DNA of 14,522 bases from contig CAOQRA010000029.1 of assembly GCA_948512295.1 (NCBI GenBank), forward strand, positions 1 through 14,522. The letters run 5' to 3'. The notes under the pieces were generated by a model. The model was not told the DNA's origin and made no database searches. It saw only the letters and a list, made by a program, of their open reading frames with translations. Positions 6,226 through 14,259 of this stretch are shown here, in pieces; position 1 is the first letter of the stretch, and each line of letters opens with the position of its first letter. This DNA comes from an uncultured Eubacteriales bacterium (GTDB lineage Bacteria; Bacillota; Clostridia; Christensenellales; UBA1242). Both the position numbers and the translations under genes were made by a program.

Positions 6226-7350
6226 ATGAAATATTACATAGTTACTTACGGCTGTCAGATGAATGTACATGAATCTGAGAAAATTGCTGGAATTTTAGAA
6301 CGTATGGGTTATACGTGTGGGCAATCGCGAGAAGAAGCCGACATAATCGTTTTTAATACATGCGCAATTCGAGAGGGCGCGGAAGATAGGGTTTTTGGCA
6401 ATGTGGGGGCGCTTAAAAAGCAAAAGAAAAATAATAAAAACCTTATAATAGTTGTGGCTGGATGCATGACGCAAAAGGAAAATACTGCAAAACATTTGCT
6501 TAAAACCTTTCCTTTTGTAGACATAGTTATAGGCACGTTTAATATTGCTAAACTTGAAGAATATATAAGAAACGTTAAAAATGGTCGACAACTTGAATTA
6601 TGGGCAGAGGGCGAAATCGATGAGTCACTGCCATATTCTCGCTCTAGTGGGGAGAATGCATGGGTTAATATCATGCAAGGATGCAATAATTTTTGTACAT
6701 ATTGTATTGTGCCTTATGTCAGAGGCCGTGAAAAGAGCCGTAAGCAAGAAGCCATTATCTCTGAGATAAAAGAAATTATTGCTGAGGGCAAATATAAAAA
6801 AATCACACTGCTTGGACAAAATGTTAATTCCTATGGAAAAGATTTGGTGCCGGCTGTCAGCTTTGCGAATTTGTTAAAAGAAATCTGCAAATTGCAAGGA
6901 GATTTTACGGTAAGCTTTATGACTTCGCATCCAAAAGACCTTACAGACGAACTTATTGACACAATTGCAAGCGAAGCAAAAGTGGACAAGTATATTCATT
7001 TGCCAGCCCAAAGTGGGGATAATCGAATTTTAAAACTTATGAATAGGCGCTATACAAGAGAGCACTATCTTTCTATTATAAATAAAATCAGAGCAAAAAT
7101 TCCAAACTGCCGCATCACTTCAGATTTCATCGTAGGATTCCCTACTGAAACCGAGGATGAATTTATGCGCACATATTCACTTGTGGAAGAAGTTAAATTT
7201 GATGGCATATTTGCTTTCATGTATTCTCCAAGAGAGGGGACTGTCGCAAGTAAAATGGAGGGACAGGTAGAGGAAAAGATCAAACATGAGCGAGTTAACA
7301 AATTACTTGCACTAGAAAAGCGAATACAAAAAGAGGAGGGAAAAGCATGA
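6226..7350 (+). CDS. miaB: tRNA-2-methylthio-N6-dimethylallyladenosine synthase MiaB, lacking the TRAM domain
   Basis: MiaB is a radical SAM methylthiotransferase that converts i6A37 to ms2i6A37 in tRNAs reading UNN codons. The N-terminal UPF0004 domain supplies three cysteines for the auxiliary iron-sulfur cluster: C10 (YGCQMN), C46 (NTCAIRE) and C80 (VAGCMTQ). The radical SAM cluster motif is C153-x3-C157-x2-C160 in MQGCNNFCTYC, followed by IVPYVRGREKSR. Later family motifs are present (LLGQNVNSYG; SHPKDL; HLPAQSGDNRILKLMNRRYTRE; SDFIVGFPTET; FAFMYSPREGT). At 374 residues the protein is short: it stops in the helix after the SAM barrel (ERVNKLLALEKRIQ) and has no C-terminal TRAM RNA-binding domain. 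The stop is overlapped by the mutS start, so this is not an obvious frameshift. An upstream in-frame ATG at 6154 overlaps the promoter and is unlikely. The ribosome binding site (GCGAGAA) is weak. Confidence 0.93.
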   Translation: MKYYIVTYGCQMNVHESEKIAGILERMGYTCGQSREEADIIVFNTCAIREGAEDRVFGNVGALKKQKKNNKNLIIVVAGCMTQKENTAKHLLKTFPFVDIVIGTFNIAKLEEYIRNVKNGRQLELWAEGEIDESLPYSRSSGENAWVNIMQGCNNFCTYCIVPYVRGREKSRKQEAIISEIKEIIAEGKYKKITLLGQNVNSYGKDLVPAVSFANLLKEICKLQGDFTVSFMTSHPKDLTDELIDTIASEAKVDKYIHLPAQSGDNRILKLMNRRYTREHYLSIINKIRAKIPNCRITSDFIVGFPTETEDEFMRTYSLVEEVKFDGIFAFMYSPREGTVASKMEGQVEEKIKHERVNKLLALEKRIQKEEGKA

Positions 7351-9962
7351 AACCTAAAATCAAAGAGTTGTCGCCTATGATGAAGCGATATGTGCTTATG
7401 AAAGAAAAATATAAAGACAGCATTCTTTTCTATCGCTTAGGCGATTTTTACGAAATGTTTTTTGAAGACGCTGTCGAAGTTTCTAAAGCTTTAGACCTTG
7501 CTTTGACTTCAAAATCTTGCGGGCTTGATGAAAAAGCTCCTATGTGCGGAGTACCTTATCATGCCGCCGAAACTTATATTGGTAAATTGATTTCTTTAGG
7601 CTATAAGGTGGCTATTTGTGAGCAAGTGGGCGAGCAAGTAGGCAAAGAGCTTATGGTACGTGAAATTGATCGTATAATCACTCCTGGCACTATAACCGAT
7701 GAAAATATGCTTGAAAAAAATAAAAACAACTATTTGCTTTCCATATATAAGTCAAGTGAAAAAATTGGAGTAAGCTATGTAGATATAACCACTGGTGAGT
7801 TTTGCGCGGTACCAATTGGTAAATCGCCTGAAAGTGAAATCAGCGACTTGCTTGTGCGAATTTGTCCCTCTGAGGTTATTGGTAATGAGGCCGCTGGCGA
7901 ATTTTATAACGCTTTGCCGCTGCGTAATCTTGGCACACTTCCAAAATTTTCCAAATATTTTGAATGGGCTTATTCTTTAAATCGGGCAAATGAAAATCTC
8001 GAAACTCAACTTGGGGGCAACTATATTCAAAAATTTGAACTTGAAAAGTATAATGAGCTTGTTATTTCTTCTGGTGCTATTATAGAATATTTAAATGAAA
8101 CACAGAAACGCTCGCTGCAAAATATCAATTCACTTAAAGTAGTAAAAAACGCCAAATTCCTTGTAATTGATGCTAACACTAGGCGTAATTTGGAACTTGT
8201 CGAAACTACTAGAGAGCGTCGCAGGCAAGGCTCCTTACTTTTCCTTATGGATAAAACTAAAACCAATATGGGCGGAAGAAAACTGCGAAAGTATTTTGAC
8301 GAGCCTCTTCAAGATGTCAAAGAAATAAATGCAAGGCTTGATGGCGTTGACGAACTTGTTAAAAAAATCATATTACGTGATAAAATTAGTGATGTTTTGT
8401 CACAGGTACGTGACATAGAGCGCTTGTCTGGTAAAATTGCTTATGGCAATGTAAATCCAAAAGAACTTATTGCGTTAAAAATTTCTTTAGGAGTTATACC
8501 ACAACTAAGAGAAGCTCTTAAAGATGTGGCTAGCGAAAAACTTGTTTGTTGCCGTGAAAAGATGTATGATTTTTCGCAAATTGTTGACCTTTTAGAGCGC
8601 GCAATTCAGCCTAATCCACCAGCAGTTTTAAAGGAAGGCGGATATATTAAAAAAGGCTTTAATGACGAACTTGATAATTATCGTGACGCAAAGAAAAATG
8701 CTGCTGAATGGCTTGAGAAACTCGAAGCGAAAGAGCGAGAGCTGACAGGGATAAAAAACCTAAAGATTGGCATGAATAAAGTCTTTGGTTATTACATTGA
8801 GGTTAATCGCAGTCAGATAGAAAATGTTCCCATTCGTTACGAGCGCAAACAGACAATTTCAAATAATGAAAGATATATAACAGAGGACTTAAAAGAACTT
8901 GAAGAAACAATTTTTGGGTCTGAAGAAAAAGCTATAAAGCTTGAAGGTGTTTTATACAATCAAATTAAACAATATTTGCTGGGCTTTGTAAAATCTTTCC
9001 AAGAAGTCGCAGACGGCATTAGCGAACTTGATGCCATACTTTCCTTTGCGGTTTGTGCCGTCAAATATAATTTTTGCAAGCCAAAGATTAATAATTCTAT
9101 AAAAGAAATAAAGATTGAAGAGGGGCGACATCCAGTAGTTGAGGCTTATCAAAGTAAAGGCACATTTATTGCAAATGATACTTTTCTTAATTCTACAACT
9201 GACAGAACTATGATTATTACAGGCCCTAATATGGCTGGAAAAAGTACATATATGAGGCAGGTGGCAATTATCACTTTCCTTGCACATATAGGAAGTTTTG
9301 TCCCTGCGAAATCGGCAGATATAGCTTTAACTGACAGAATATTTACGCGAGTTGGTGCAAGTGACGACCTTGCGTTTGGGCAAAGTACTTTTATGGTGGA
9401 AATGAGTGAGGTTGCAACCATTCTTGCAAATGCGACAAACCGAAGTTTGATTGTGCTTGATGAAATTGGCAGAGGAACCTCCACTTTTGATGGACTTTCA
9501 ATTGCGTGGGCAGTTGTGGAATACATATCAAATCACTACAAAGCTAAAACGCTATTTGCCACACATTATCACGAGCTTACTGAACTTGAAGGAGTGCTTG
9601 AGGGCGTTAAAAACTATAAAATCGCTGTTAAAGAACTTGAAGATAGTGTTATTTTCTTGCGAAAAATTATTCGTGGTGGCGCTAACAAGAGTTTTGGAAT
9701 TGAAGTTGCACGTCTTGCCGGAGTGCCACAAATAGTACTTGATAGGGCTAAAGAGATAAGCAAAAACTTAGAGGCTGTCAACACTTCGCTTGACCTTAAT
9801 ATCTTTAAAGAAAAAAGGCAAAAGGCAGAGGTAAACAGTAAACTGGCAGTAGAATTACTAACTCAAATTAAGGATTTAAATATGAATAATATTTCACCTA
9901 TGCATGCGTTTGATTTATTAAATGATTTAGTTACCAAAGCTAAACAAGGAGAGGGAAAATGA
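7347..9962 (+). CDS. mutS: DNA mismatch repair protein MutS
   Basis: MutS is the mismatch-recognising ATPase of methyl-independent or methyl-directed repair; it binds mispairs as a dimer and recruits MutL. The 871-residue protein has the full domain order. Domain I contains the mismatch-wedging motif F34-Y35-E36 (GDFYEMF). The connector, lever and clamp regions follow. The ABC-type ATPase has Walker A TGPNMAGKST at 625-634, Walker B IVLDE at 702-706, then GRGTSTFDG and the THYHEL switch histidine. The length and motifs match MutS1 and not the endonuclease-bearing MutS2, which lacks the N-terminal mismatch domain. The start ATG overlaps the miaB stop and has a strong GAGGAGGG site at about 7333-7340. 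The end overlaps mutL by four bases, so MutS and MutL are made from the same message. Confidence 0.98.
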   Translation: MKPKIKELSPMMKRYVLMKEKYKDSILFYRLGDFYEMFFEDAVEVSKALDLALTSKSCGLDEKAPMCGVPYHAAETYIGKLISLGYKVAICEQVGEQVGKELMVREIDRIITPGTITDENMLEKNKNNYLLSIYKSSEKIGVSYVDITTGEFCAVPIGKSPESEISDLLVRICPSEVIGNEAAGEFYNALPLRNLGTLPKFSKYFEWAYSLNRANENLETQLGGNYIQKFELEKYNELVISSGAIIEYLNETQKRSLQNINSLKVVKNAKFLVIDANTRRNLELVETTRERRRQGSLLFLMDKTKTNMGGRKLRKYFDEPLQDVKEINARLDGVDELVKKIILRDKISDVLSQVRDIERLSGKIAYGNVNPKELIALKISLGVIPQLREALKDVASEKLVCCREKMYDFSQIVDLLERAIQPNPPAVLKEGGYIKKGFNDELDNYRDAKKNAAEWLEKLEAKERELTGIKNLKIGMNKVFGYYIEVNRSQIENVPIRYERKQTISNNERYITEDLKELEETIFGSEEKAIKLEGVLYNQIKQYLLGFVKSFQEVADGISELDAILSFAVCAVKYNFCKPKINNSIKEIKIEEGRHPVVEAYQSKGTFIANDTFLNSTTDRTMIITGPNMAGKSTYMRQVAIITFLAHIGSFVPAKSADIALTDRIFTRVGASDDLAFGQSTFMVEMSEVATILANATNRSLIVLDEIGRGTSTFDGLSIAWAVVEYISNHYKAKTLFATHYHELTELEGVLEGVKNYKIAVKELEDSVIFLRKIIRGGANKSFGIEVARLAGVPQIVLDRAKEISKNLEAVNTSLDLNIFKEKRQKAEVNSKLAVELLTQIKDLNMNNISPMHAFDLLNDLVTKAKQGEGK

Positions 9963-11878
9963 TTAATGTTTTAGAGCCACGCGTTTATAACCGTATATCA
10001 GCTGGCGAGGTTGTGGAAAGACCAGCTTCAATTGTTAAAGAGTTGGTAGAAAATTCAATAGATGCCGAAGCTACTGCAATTTCTATTAGTATTCAAAGCG
10101 GCGGCATTGAAAGTATTGAGGTGTCTGATAATGGCATTGGAATAGAAAAAAATGATTTGGTGCTTGCGTTTACGCCGCATGCTACAAGTAAAATTAAAGA
10201 AATTGACGATCTTGAGGCAATCGCCTCGCTTGGATTTCGTGGTGAGGCATTGGCAAGCATTGCTTCTGTTTGTCATGTTCATTTGACAACTAGACCAAAG
10301 AACTATATGGTTGGGTATTCTATAAAAGTTGACGGCGGTGAGTTTTCTTCTGTCAGCGAAACAGCTCGCACAGCTGGTACGACTTTAAAAGTGTCAGATT
10401 TATTTTATAACACTCCAGCGCGAGCCAAGTTTTTGCGTAAACCTAAATACGAGGAAGCTGAAGTTACTCATTTGGTGGAAAAATTCATGCTTTCACATCC
10501 AGAAATTGCTTTTAGTTATTATGTAGACGGAAAGCAAGTTTATAACACATCATCTTGCGATTTAAAAGATATCATTTACACAATCTATGGAAGAGAGGTG
10601 TATGATAACCTTATTGAAATAAACCATGTAGAAAATGACATTCTTTTAAAAGGCTTTGTTACTAAACCAAAAATTTGTAAATCTAACAGAACCTATCAAA
10701 CTCTTTTTGTCAATGGGCGATATGTAGAGAATTATATGGTTTCGCAAGCGGTGCAAGGCATTTATGACAGCTTTTTAATGAAAGGCAAATTCCCAATATA
10801 TGTTTTGGAACTTGTTATTCCTAAAGGTAGTGTAGATGTCAATGTTCATCCAAGTAAAAGAGAAGTTAAATTTGAGGATCATAATAAAATCTTTGGAATC
10901 GTTCGAAGAGCAGTTGAGAAAGCATTACTGTCAGTAGATCAAGTGGCAAACTTTATCTCAGATGGTGATGAGGAAGAAGATGAATATACGGTTAGAAATC
11001 CTTACAATATGAAAGGGTTCAATCCTGTTTTTAAACCTAAAGAGAACTTGTCAAGTACACAAGGTTCAAGCTATAAGTCGGTGGACTTGTTTGACAAAGA
11101 TGAACCAGTGATAAAGGAAACTGAAATTCCTGTTCAAGAAACTGAAAAACAGGATGCGCAAACACTTCCGCCAGATTTTAAAAATGTCAGATTAGGTGAG
11201 CGTGAAACGCCCGTAAATCGTCCTGGTGGACCATTCTTTTTCGATCAACAGAAAAATAACACTCTTGCACAAATCAAAAGTGAAAATAAATTTTTATCTT
11301 CAAGCGTAAAAGAAGAGATGCATATTCTTGGCACTATTTTTAAAACCTTTATAGTTGTTGAATGCCACAATTCAGTGTATTTTATAGATCAGCATGCAGG
11401 GCATGAAAGACTTTTATATGATAAGCTTTTAAAAAGCGTAAATAGCGAAAATATCACATCTCAACCACTTTTAGTAAGTTATAATTTTTCTATCGGACCT
11501 AAAGAAGCAGAAAGCCTTGAAGAGGTGCTGACATGTCTATGTGAAATGGGTTTTGATATAAAAAATACTCAAAATTACAGCTATAGCATTTCGGCGGTGC
11601 CTTTAGTATTAAGTGACATCAGTCTTGCGGATTTTGTGGATGAGGTTATAAAAGAGGGTGTACATCTTGCTAGAAAACCAAGCTCTTTTATACATGAAAA
11701 ACTATGTCAAAGCGCTTGCAAGCACGCTATCAAAGCTGGCGACACCATCACAAAAGATGAGTGTGCATATTTGATAGAAGAAGTGCGAAAGGGAGTTATG
11801 CTTTGCCCGCACGGCAGACCTATCGTGCTTACGATAACTCGTCACGAGTTTGAAAAGATGTTTAAAAGGATTGTTTAA
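9959..11878 (+). CDS. mutL: DNA mismatch repair protein MutL, endonuclease type
   Basis: MutL links MutS to downstream repair steps. The 639-residue protein has an N-terminal GHKL ATPase domain with E28 and N32 (KELVENSIDA), DNGIGI at 57-62, HATSKI at 74-79, GFRGEAL at 92-98, and the VNVHPSKREVKFED segment. A polar linker (about 330-435) leads to the C-terminal dimerisation domain. That domain contains the metal-binding nicking motif starting D477-Q-H-A-G-H-E483, the ACKHAIKAGD element (C587) and CPHGRP (C616), features of MutL proteins in organisms without MutH. QPLLV at 502-506 is in the position of the beta-clamp binding motif. The last acidic residue of the DQHA-x2-E-x4-E motif is aspartate (D488) instead of glutamate. 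The AAGGAGAGGG site and the ATGA overlap with mutS set the start. Confidence 0.98.
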   Translation: MINVLEPRVYNRISAGEVVERPASIVKELVENSIDAEATAISISIQSGGIESIEVSDNGIGIEKNDLVLAFTPHATSKIKEIDDLEAIASLGFRGEALASIASVCHVHLTTRPKNYMVGYSIKVDGGEFSSVSETARTAGTTLKVSDLFYNTPARAKFLRKPKYEEAEVTHLVEKFMLSHPEIAFSYYVDGKQVYNTSSCDLKDIIYTIYGREVYDNLIEINHVENDILLKGFVTKPKICKSNRTYQTLFVNGRYVENYMVSQAVQGIYDSFLMKGKFPIYVLELVIPKGSVDVNVHPSKREVKFEDHNKIFGIVRRAVEKALLSVDQVANFISDGDEEEDEYTVRNPYNMKGFNPVFKPKENLSSTQGSSYKSVDLFDKDEPVIKETEIPVQETEKQDAQTLPPDFKNVRLGERETPVNRPGGPFFFDQQKNNTLAQIKSENKFLSSSVKEEMHILGTIFKTFIVVECHNSVYFIDQHAGHERLLYDKLLKSVNSENITSQPLLVSYNFSIGPKEAESLEEVLTCLCEMGFDIKNTQNYSYSISAVPLVLSDISLADFVDEVIKEGVHLARKPSSFIHEKLCQSACKHAIKAGDTITKDECAYLIEEVRKGVMLCPHGRPIVLTITRHEFEKMFKRIV

Positions 11879-12786
11879 TGCATAAAGTCGTTTTTATTGT
11901 GGGGGCTACAGGCACGGGTAAAAGCGACTTGGCGGTGGACCTCGCTAAACTTTTTGGCGGCGAGGTTATTTCTTGTGACTCCGTTCAGGTTTTTAAAGGC
12001 TTTGATATTGGCTCCGCTAAAATAACAAAACAGCAAATGCAAGGGGTACGGCACCATCTGTTAGATTTATGTGAGCCCAATGATTATTTTTCTGTTAGCG
12101 ATTTTGTGCAAAATGCTGAAACGGCTATTGAAGAAATAACTAAGAGGGGGCATCTTCCAATAGTAGTTGGCGGAACAGGGCTTTATGTAAATGCACTTAT
12201 AAACGGCTTTAATTTCGGACAAACAGACAGACATCAAGATTTTCGCGAAGAAATTGCCAAAAAAATAGAAGAACTAGGCTTTGACTCCGTTTTAAAAGAA
12301 CTTGAAAAACTTGATTCAAAGCTGGCGCAAAAAGTCAATCTAAACAATAAAAAAAGGCTTATAAGAGCTTATGAAATCGCAGAATTTGGTGATAAACAAA
12401 TATCAAACAAACCGCAGTATGACTTTTTGCTTTTTGCTTTAACCATGCCGCGGGAACAATTGTATCAAAGGCTAGATTTGCGTGCACAAAAAATTGTAGA
12501 TGATGGGCTTGTGGAGGAAGTTAAGCAGTTAATACAAAAAGGAGCAAGGCCAGATTGTCAGCCTATGCGTGCTATTGGATACAAAGAAGTGTTGCCATAT
12601 TTGCAAGGGGAAATATCCCATGAGGAAATGATAGCCTTGCTTGCACAGCATACTAGAAACTATGCAAAACGACAGATGACATATCTACGCAGTATGCAAA
12701 AGACCAATCAAATAACTTATGTGGACATTACACAAGAAAATGTCAAAACCAAAATTGCTAAAAAAATAAAGGAGTGGTTATGCTAG
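11878..12786 (+). CDS. miaA: tRNA dimethylallyltransferase MiaA
   Basis: MiaA transfers a dimethylallyl group from DMAPP to A37 of tRNAs, making i6A, the substrate of MiaB encoded at the head of the same operon. The 302-residue protein has the P-loop GATGTGKS at 9-16, the catalytic-aspartate block D34-S-V-Q followed by DIGSAKI, VVGGTGLYVNALI at about 96-108, RAIGYKE at 231-237, and a C-terminal NYAKRQMTYLR at 261-271. The last motif usually ends QxTWFR, so the tryptophan-phenylalanine pair is replaced by tyrosine-leucine here. DSVQVF also departs from the usual DSMQIY. The start shares one base with the mutL stop (TAATG), preceded by AAAAGGA at about 11863-11869. It overlaps the next gene by seven bases. 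No hfq follows, though hfq often sits directly downstream of miaA. Confidence 0.96.
   Translation: MHKVVFIVGATGTGKSDLAVDLAKLFGGEVISCDSVQVFKGFDIGSAKITKQQMQGVRHHLLDLCEPNDYFSVSDFVQNAETAIEEITKRGHLPIVVGGTGLYVNALINGFNFGQTDRHQDFREEIAKKIEELGFDSVLKELEKLDSKLAQKVNLNNKKRLIRAYEIAEFGDKQISNKPQYDFLLFALTMPREQLYQRLDLRAQKIVDDGLVEEVKQLIQKGARPDCQPMRAIGYKEVLPYLQGEISHEEMIALLAQHTRNYAKRQMTYLRSMQKTNQITYVDITQENVKTKIAKKIKEWLC
12769..12774 (+). promoter_or_regulatory. Ribosome binding site for the PLP enzyme gene
   Basis: AAGGAG lies five bases before ATG 12780 and within the end of miaA. The in-frame GTG at 12774 overlaps this site and is therefore not the likely start. Confidence 0.7.
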
Positions 12787-13982
12787 AAATTTATGAAGAG
12801 AAATTGCAAGAACAATTTAAACGCGTGGATACAATTGCATATCAAAATCAAAAGAAAGTGCTGGCAGCTTTTGAAGAATGCAAAATTGGTACGCAAGTTT
12901 TTGCTGGTACCACTGGCTATGGCTATGATGACGTGGGGCGTGACAATCTTGCAAAAATATATTCAAAAGTGTTTGGCACGGAAAGTGCAATTGTGTCGCC
13001 ACTTTTAACTTGCGGCTCTCATGCAATATCCACTGTCCTTTATGGGCTGTTGCGACCAGGAGATACTCTTCTTTCTGCCACGGGCGAACTCTATGATACA
13101 CTTCATGACACACTTAAAGGTAGTGATAATGGCTCGCTGGAAGAGTTTAAGGTTTCATATAAACAAGTCGAACTAAAAAATGGAGAAATAGATACGCAAC
13201 AAGTCATTGAAATGATAAAAAAATATCAACCTAAAGTGGTATTTTTTCAACGCTCACGCGGTTATTCATCTCGTGCTGCGTTTTCTGTTAAATATCTTGG
13301 TAATGTATTTAAAGAATTAAGAAAATACTTAAGCTCAAATTCTTTTATCGCAGTTGACAATTGTTATGGAGAATTTGTAGAAACATTAGAACCAACCGAT
13401 GTAGGCGCAGACGTCTGCGTTGGTTCACTTATCAAAAATCCTGGAGGGGGGATTGCACCAACTGGCGGCTATATTGTGGGAAGTCAAAAAGCGATTGATA
13501 AAATATCAACGCGTTTTACCTCTCCGTCATTGCATTTAGAAGTAGGCTCTTACGAGCAAGGATATCGGCTTTTTTATCAAGGATTATTTCTTGCGCCTCA
13601 TGTGGTTGCGCAAAGCATAAAGGGTGCCTATCTTGTAGGCGAAGTTATGAGTGCTAAAGGTTACAGCGTAATTCCTGCTTCATCTGAGCCTATGTATGAC
13701 ATTATCAAGTCGGTAGTTTTTAATAGCGAAGAGGAGCTTGTAAAATTTGTTCAGACTGTTCAAAGCATATCTCCCATTGACAGCTATGTAACACCTTTGC
13801 CTTGGGATATGCCAGGTTATGAAGATAAAGTAATTATGGCTGCGGGAACTTTTGTAGGTGGCGCTTCTATCGAGCTTTCCTGTGATAGCCCCATAAAGAA
13901 ACCATATATCGCATATTTTCAAGGTGGGTTAACCTATGAACATGTGAAAATCTTTGCAGAAAAGATAGATAAGCTTTATTAA
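12780..13982 (+). CDS. ynbB: PLP-dependent methionine gamma-lyase family protein (YnbB/'aluminium resistance' family)
   Basis: This is a fold-type I pyridoxal-phosphate enzyme of 400 residues in the family annotated as methionine gamma-lyase-like or aluminium resistance protein. Its true substrate is not established, though a carbon-sulfur lyase role is often presumed. Visible motifs are: TTGYGYDDVGRDNLAKIY near 44-61; SPLLTCGSHAIS at 73-84; RPGDTLLSATGELYDTL at 92-108; VFFQRSRGYSSR at 154-165; the PLP-ring-contacting aspartate D193 in AVDNCYGEFVE; and the Schiff-base lysine K219 in GSLIKNPGGGIAPTGGY. All are strongly conserved in the family. The start is ATG 12780, preceded by AAGGAG. It ends the mutSL-miaA operon. 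In Bacillus ynbB also lies close downstream of miaA and hfq, so the linkage is conserved while hfq is missing. Confidence 0.92.
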   Translation: MLEIYEEKLQEQFKRVDTIAYQNQKKVLAAFEECKIGTQVFAGTTGYGYDDVGRDNLAKIYSKVFGTESAIVSPLLTCGSHAISTVLYGLLRPGDTLLSATGELYDTLHDTLKGSDNGSLEEFKVSYKQVELKNGEIDTQQVIEMIKKYQPKVVFFQRSRGYSSRAAFSVKYLGNVFKELRKYLSSNSFIAVDNCYGEFVETLEPTDVGADVCVGSLIKNPGGGIAPTGGYIVGSQKAIDKISTRFTSPSLHLEVGSYEQGYRLFYQGLFLAPHVVAQSIKGAYLVGEVMSAKGYSVIPASSEPMYDIIKSVVFNSEEELVKFVQTVQSISPIDSYVTPLPWDMPGYEDKVIMAAGTFVGGASIELSCDSPIKKPYIAYFQGGLTYEHVKIFAEKIDKLY

Positions 13983-14100
13983 AATAATGAAAATATATAA
14001 ATTTATTTGTATTTTCAATTTTATTGTGCATAATATAAATTATAATATAAATCTTAGCGGCTTAGTCGCGTACTAGTTTAGTATGTCTGGTATACTCAAC
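13983..14100. other. AT-rich spacer after the miaA operon
   Basis: This is the first part of a 436-base gene-free stretch. It is very AT-rich and contains two copies of ATAATATAAAT (14030-14040 and 14042-14052), 12 bases apart. I see no open reading frame with a ribosome binding site here. Confidence 0.6.
13988..14024 (+). terminator. Possible weak terminator of the miaB-ynbB operon
   Basis: TGAAAATA at 13988-13995 is a perfect inverted repeat of TATTTTCA at 14010-14017, and ATTTTATT follows. The 8-base stem has only one G-C pair and a 14-base loop, so the hairpin is unstable. It is the only candidate immediately after the stop codon; the stronger hairpin at 14104-14189 may serve instead. 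Confidence 0.3.
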
Positions 14101-14103
14101 ATT

Positions 14104-14189
14104 GTCATTCTGAGCTCTGCGAAGAATCTTTTAGATAAAGCTTGTACACATTGTTTACTAAAAAGATGTTTCGCTATGCTCAACATGAC
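14104..14189. repeat. Large imperfect inverted repeat (hairpin) formed by unit A and its inverted copy
   Basis: The arm 14104-14132 reads GTCATTCTGAGC then TCTGCGAAGAATCTTTT. The reverse complement of 14161-14189 reads GTCATGTTGAGC then ATAGCGAAACATCTTTT. Most of 29 positions match, with extra pairing into the loop (TTTAG/CTAAA-like). RNA from either strand could form a long stem, so it could act as a transcription terminator or RNA-stabilising hairpin, but no clean T-tract follows on the + strand. Confidence 0.7.
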
Positions 14190-14214
14190 AAATAAAGGTA
14201 TTGTCATTCTGAGC

Positions 14215-14259
14215 GTTCGGGGTCCCCCACAAACGCTTCAGCATTTGTGGGGTGGACTA
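14215..14259. repeat. Hairpin-forming 45-base segment inside repeat unit B
   Basis: The segment between the conserved ends of unit B contains GTCCCCCACAAACG (14222-14235) and CATTTGTGGGGTGGAC (14242-14257), imperfect inverted repeats around a six-base loop (CTTCAG). Unit A has only three bases (TCT) in the same place. It is distinctly G/C-rich compared with its surroundings. Confidence 0.65.

Noticed and set aside
6309..6686. Reverse-strand open frame of 125 codons inside miaB
   Set aside because: It is antisense to the cluster-binding domains of MiaB, which are clearly the coding frame.
8952..9526. Reverse-strand open frames of 111 and 125 codons inside mutS
   Set aside because: They are antisense to the conserved ATPase domain of MutS, without ribosome binding sites or recognisable motifs.
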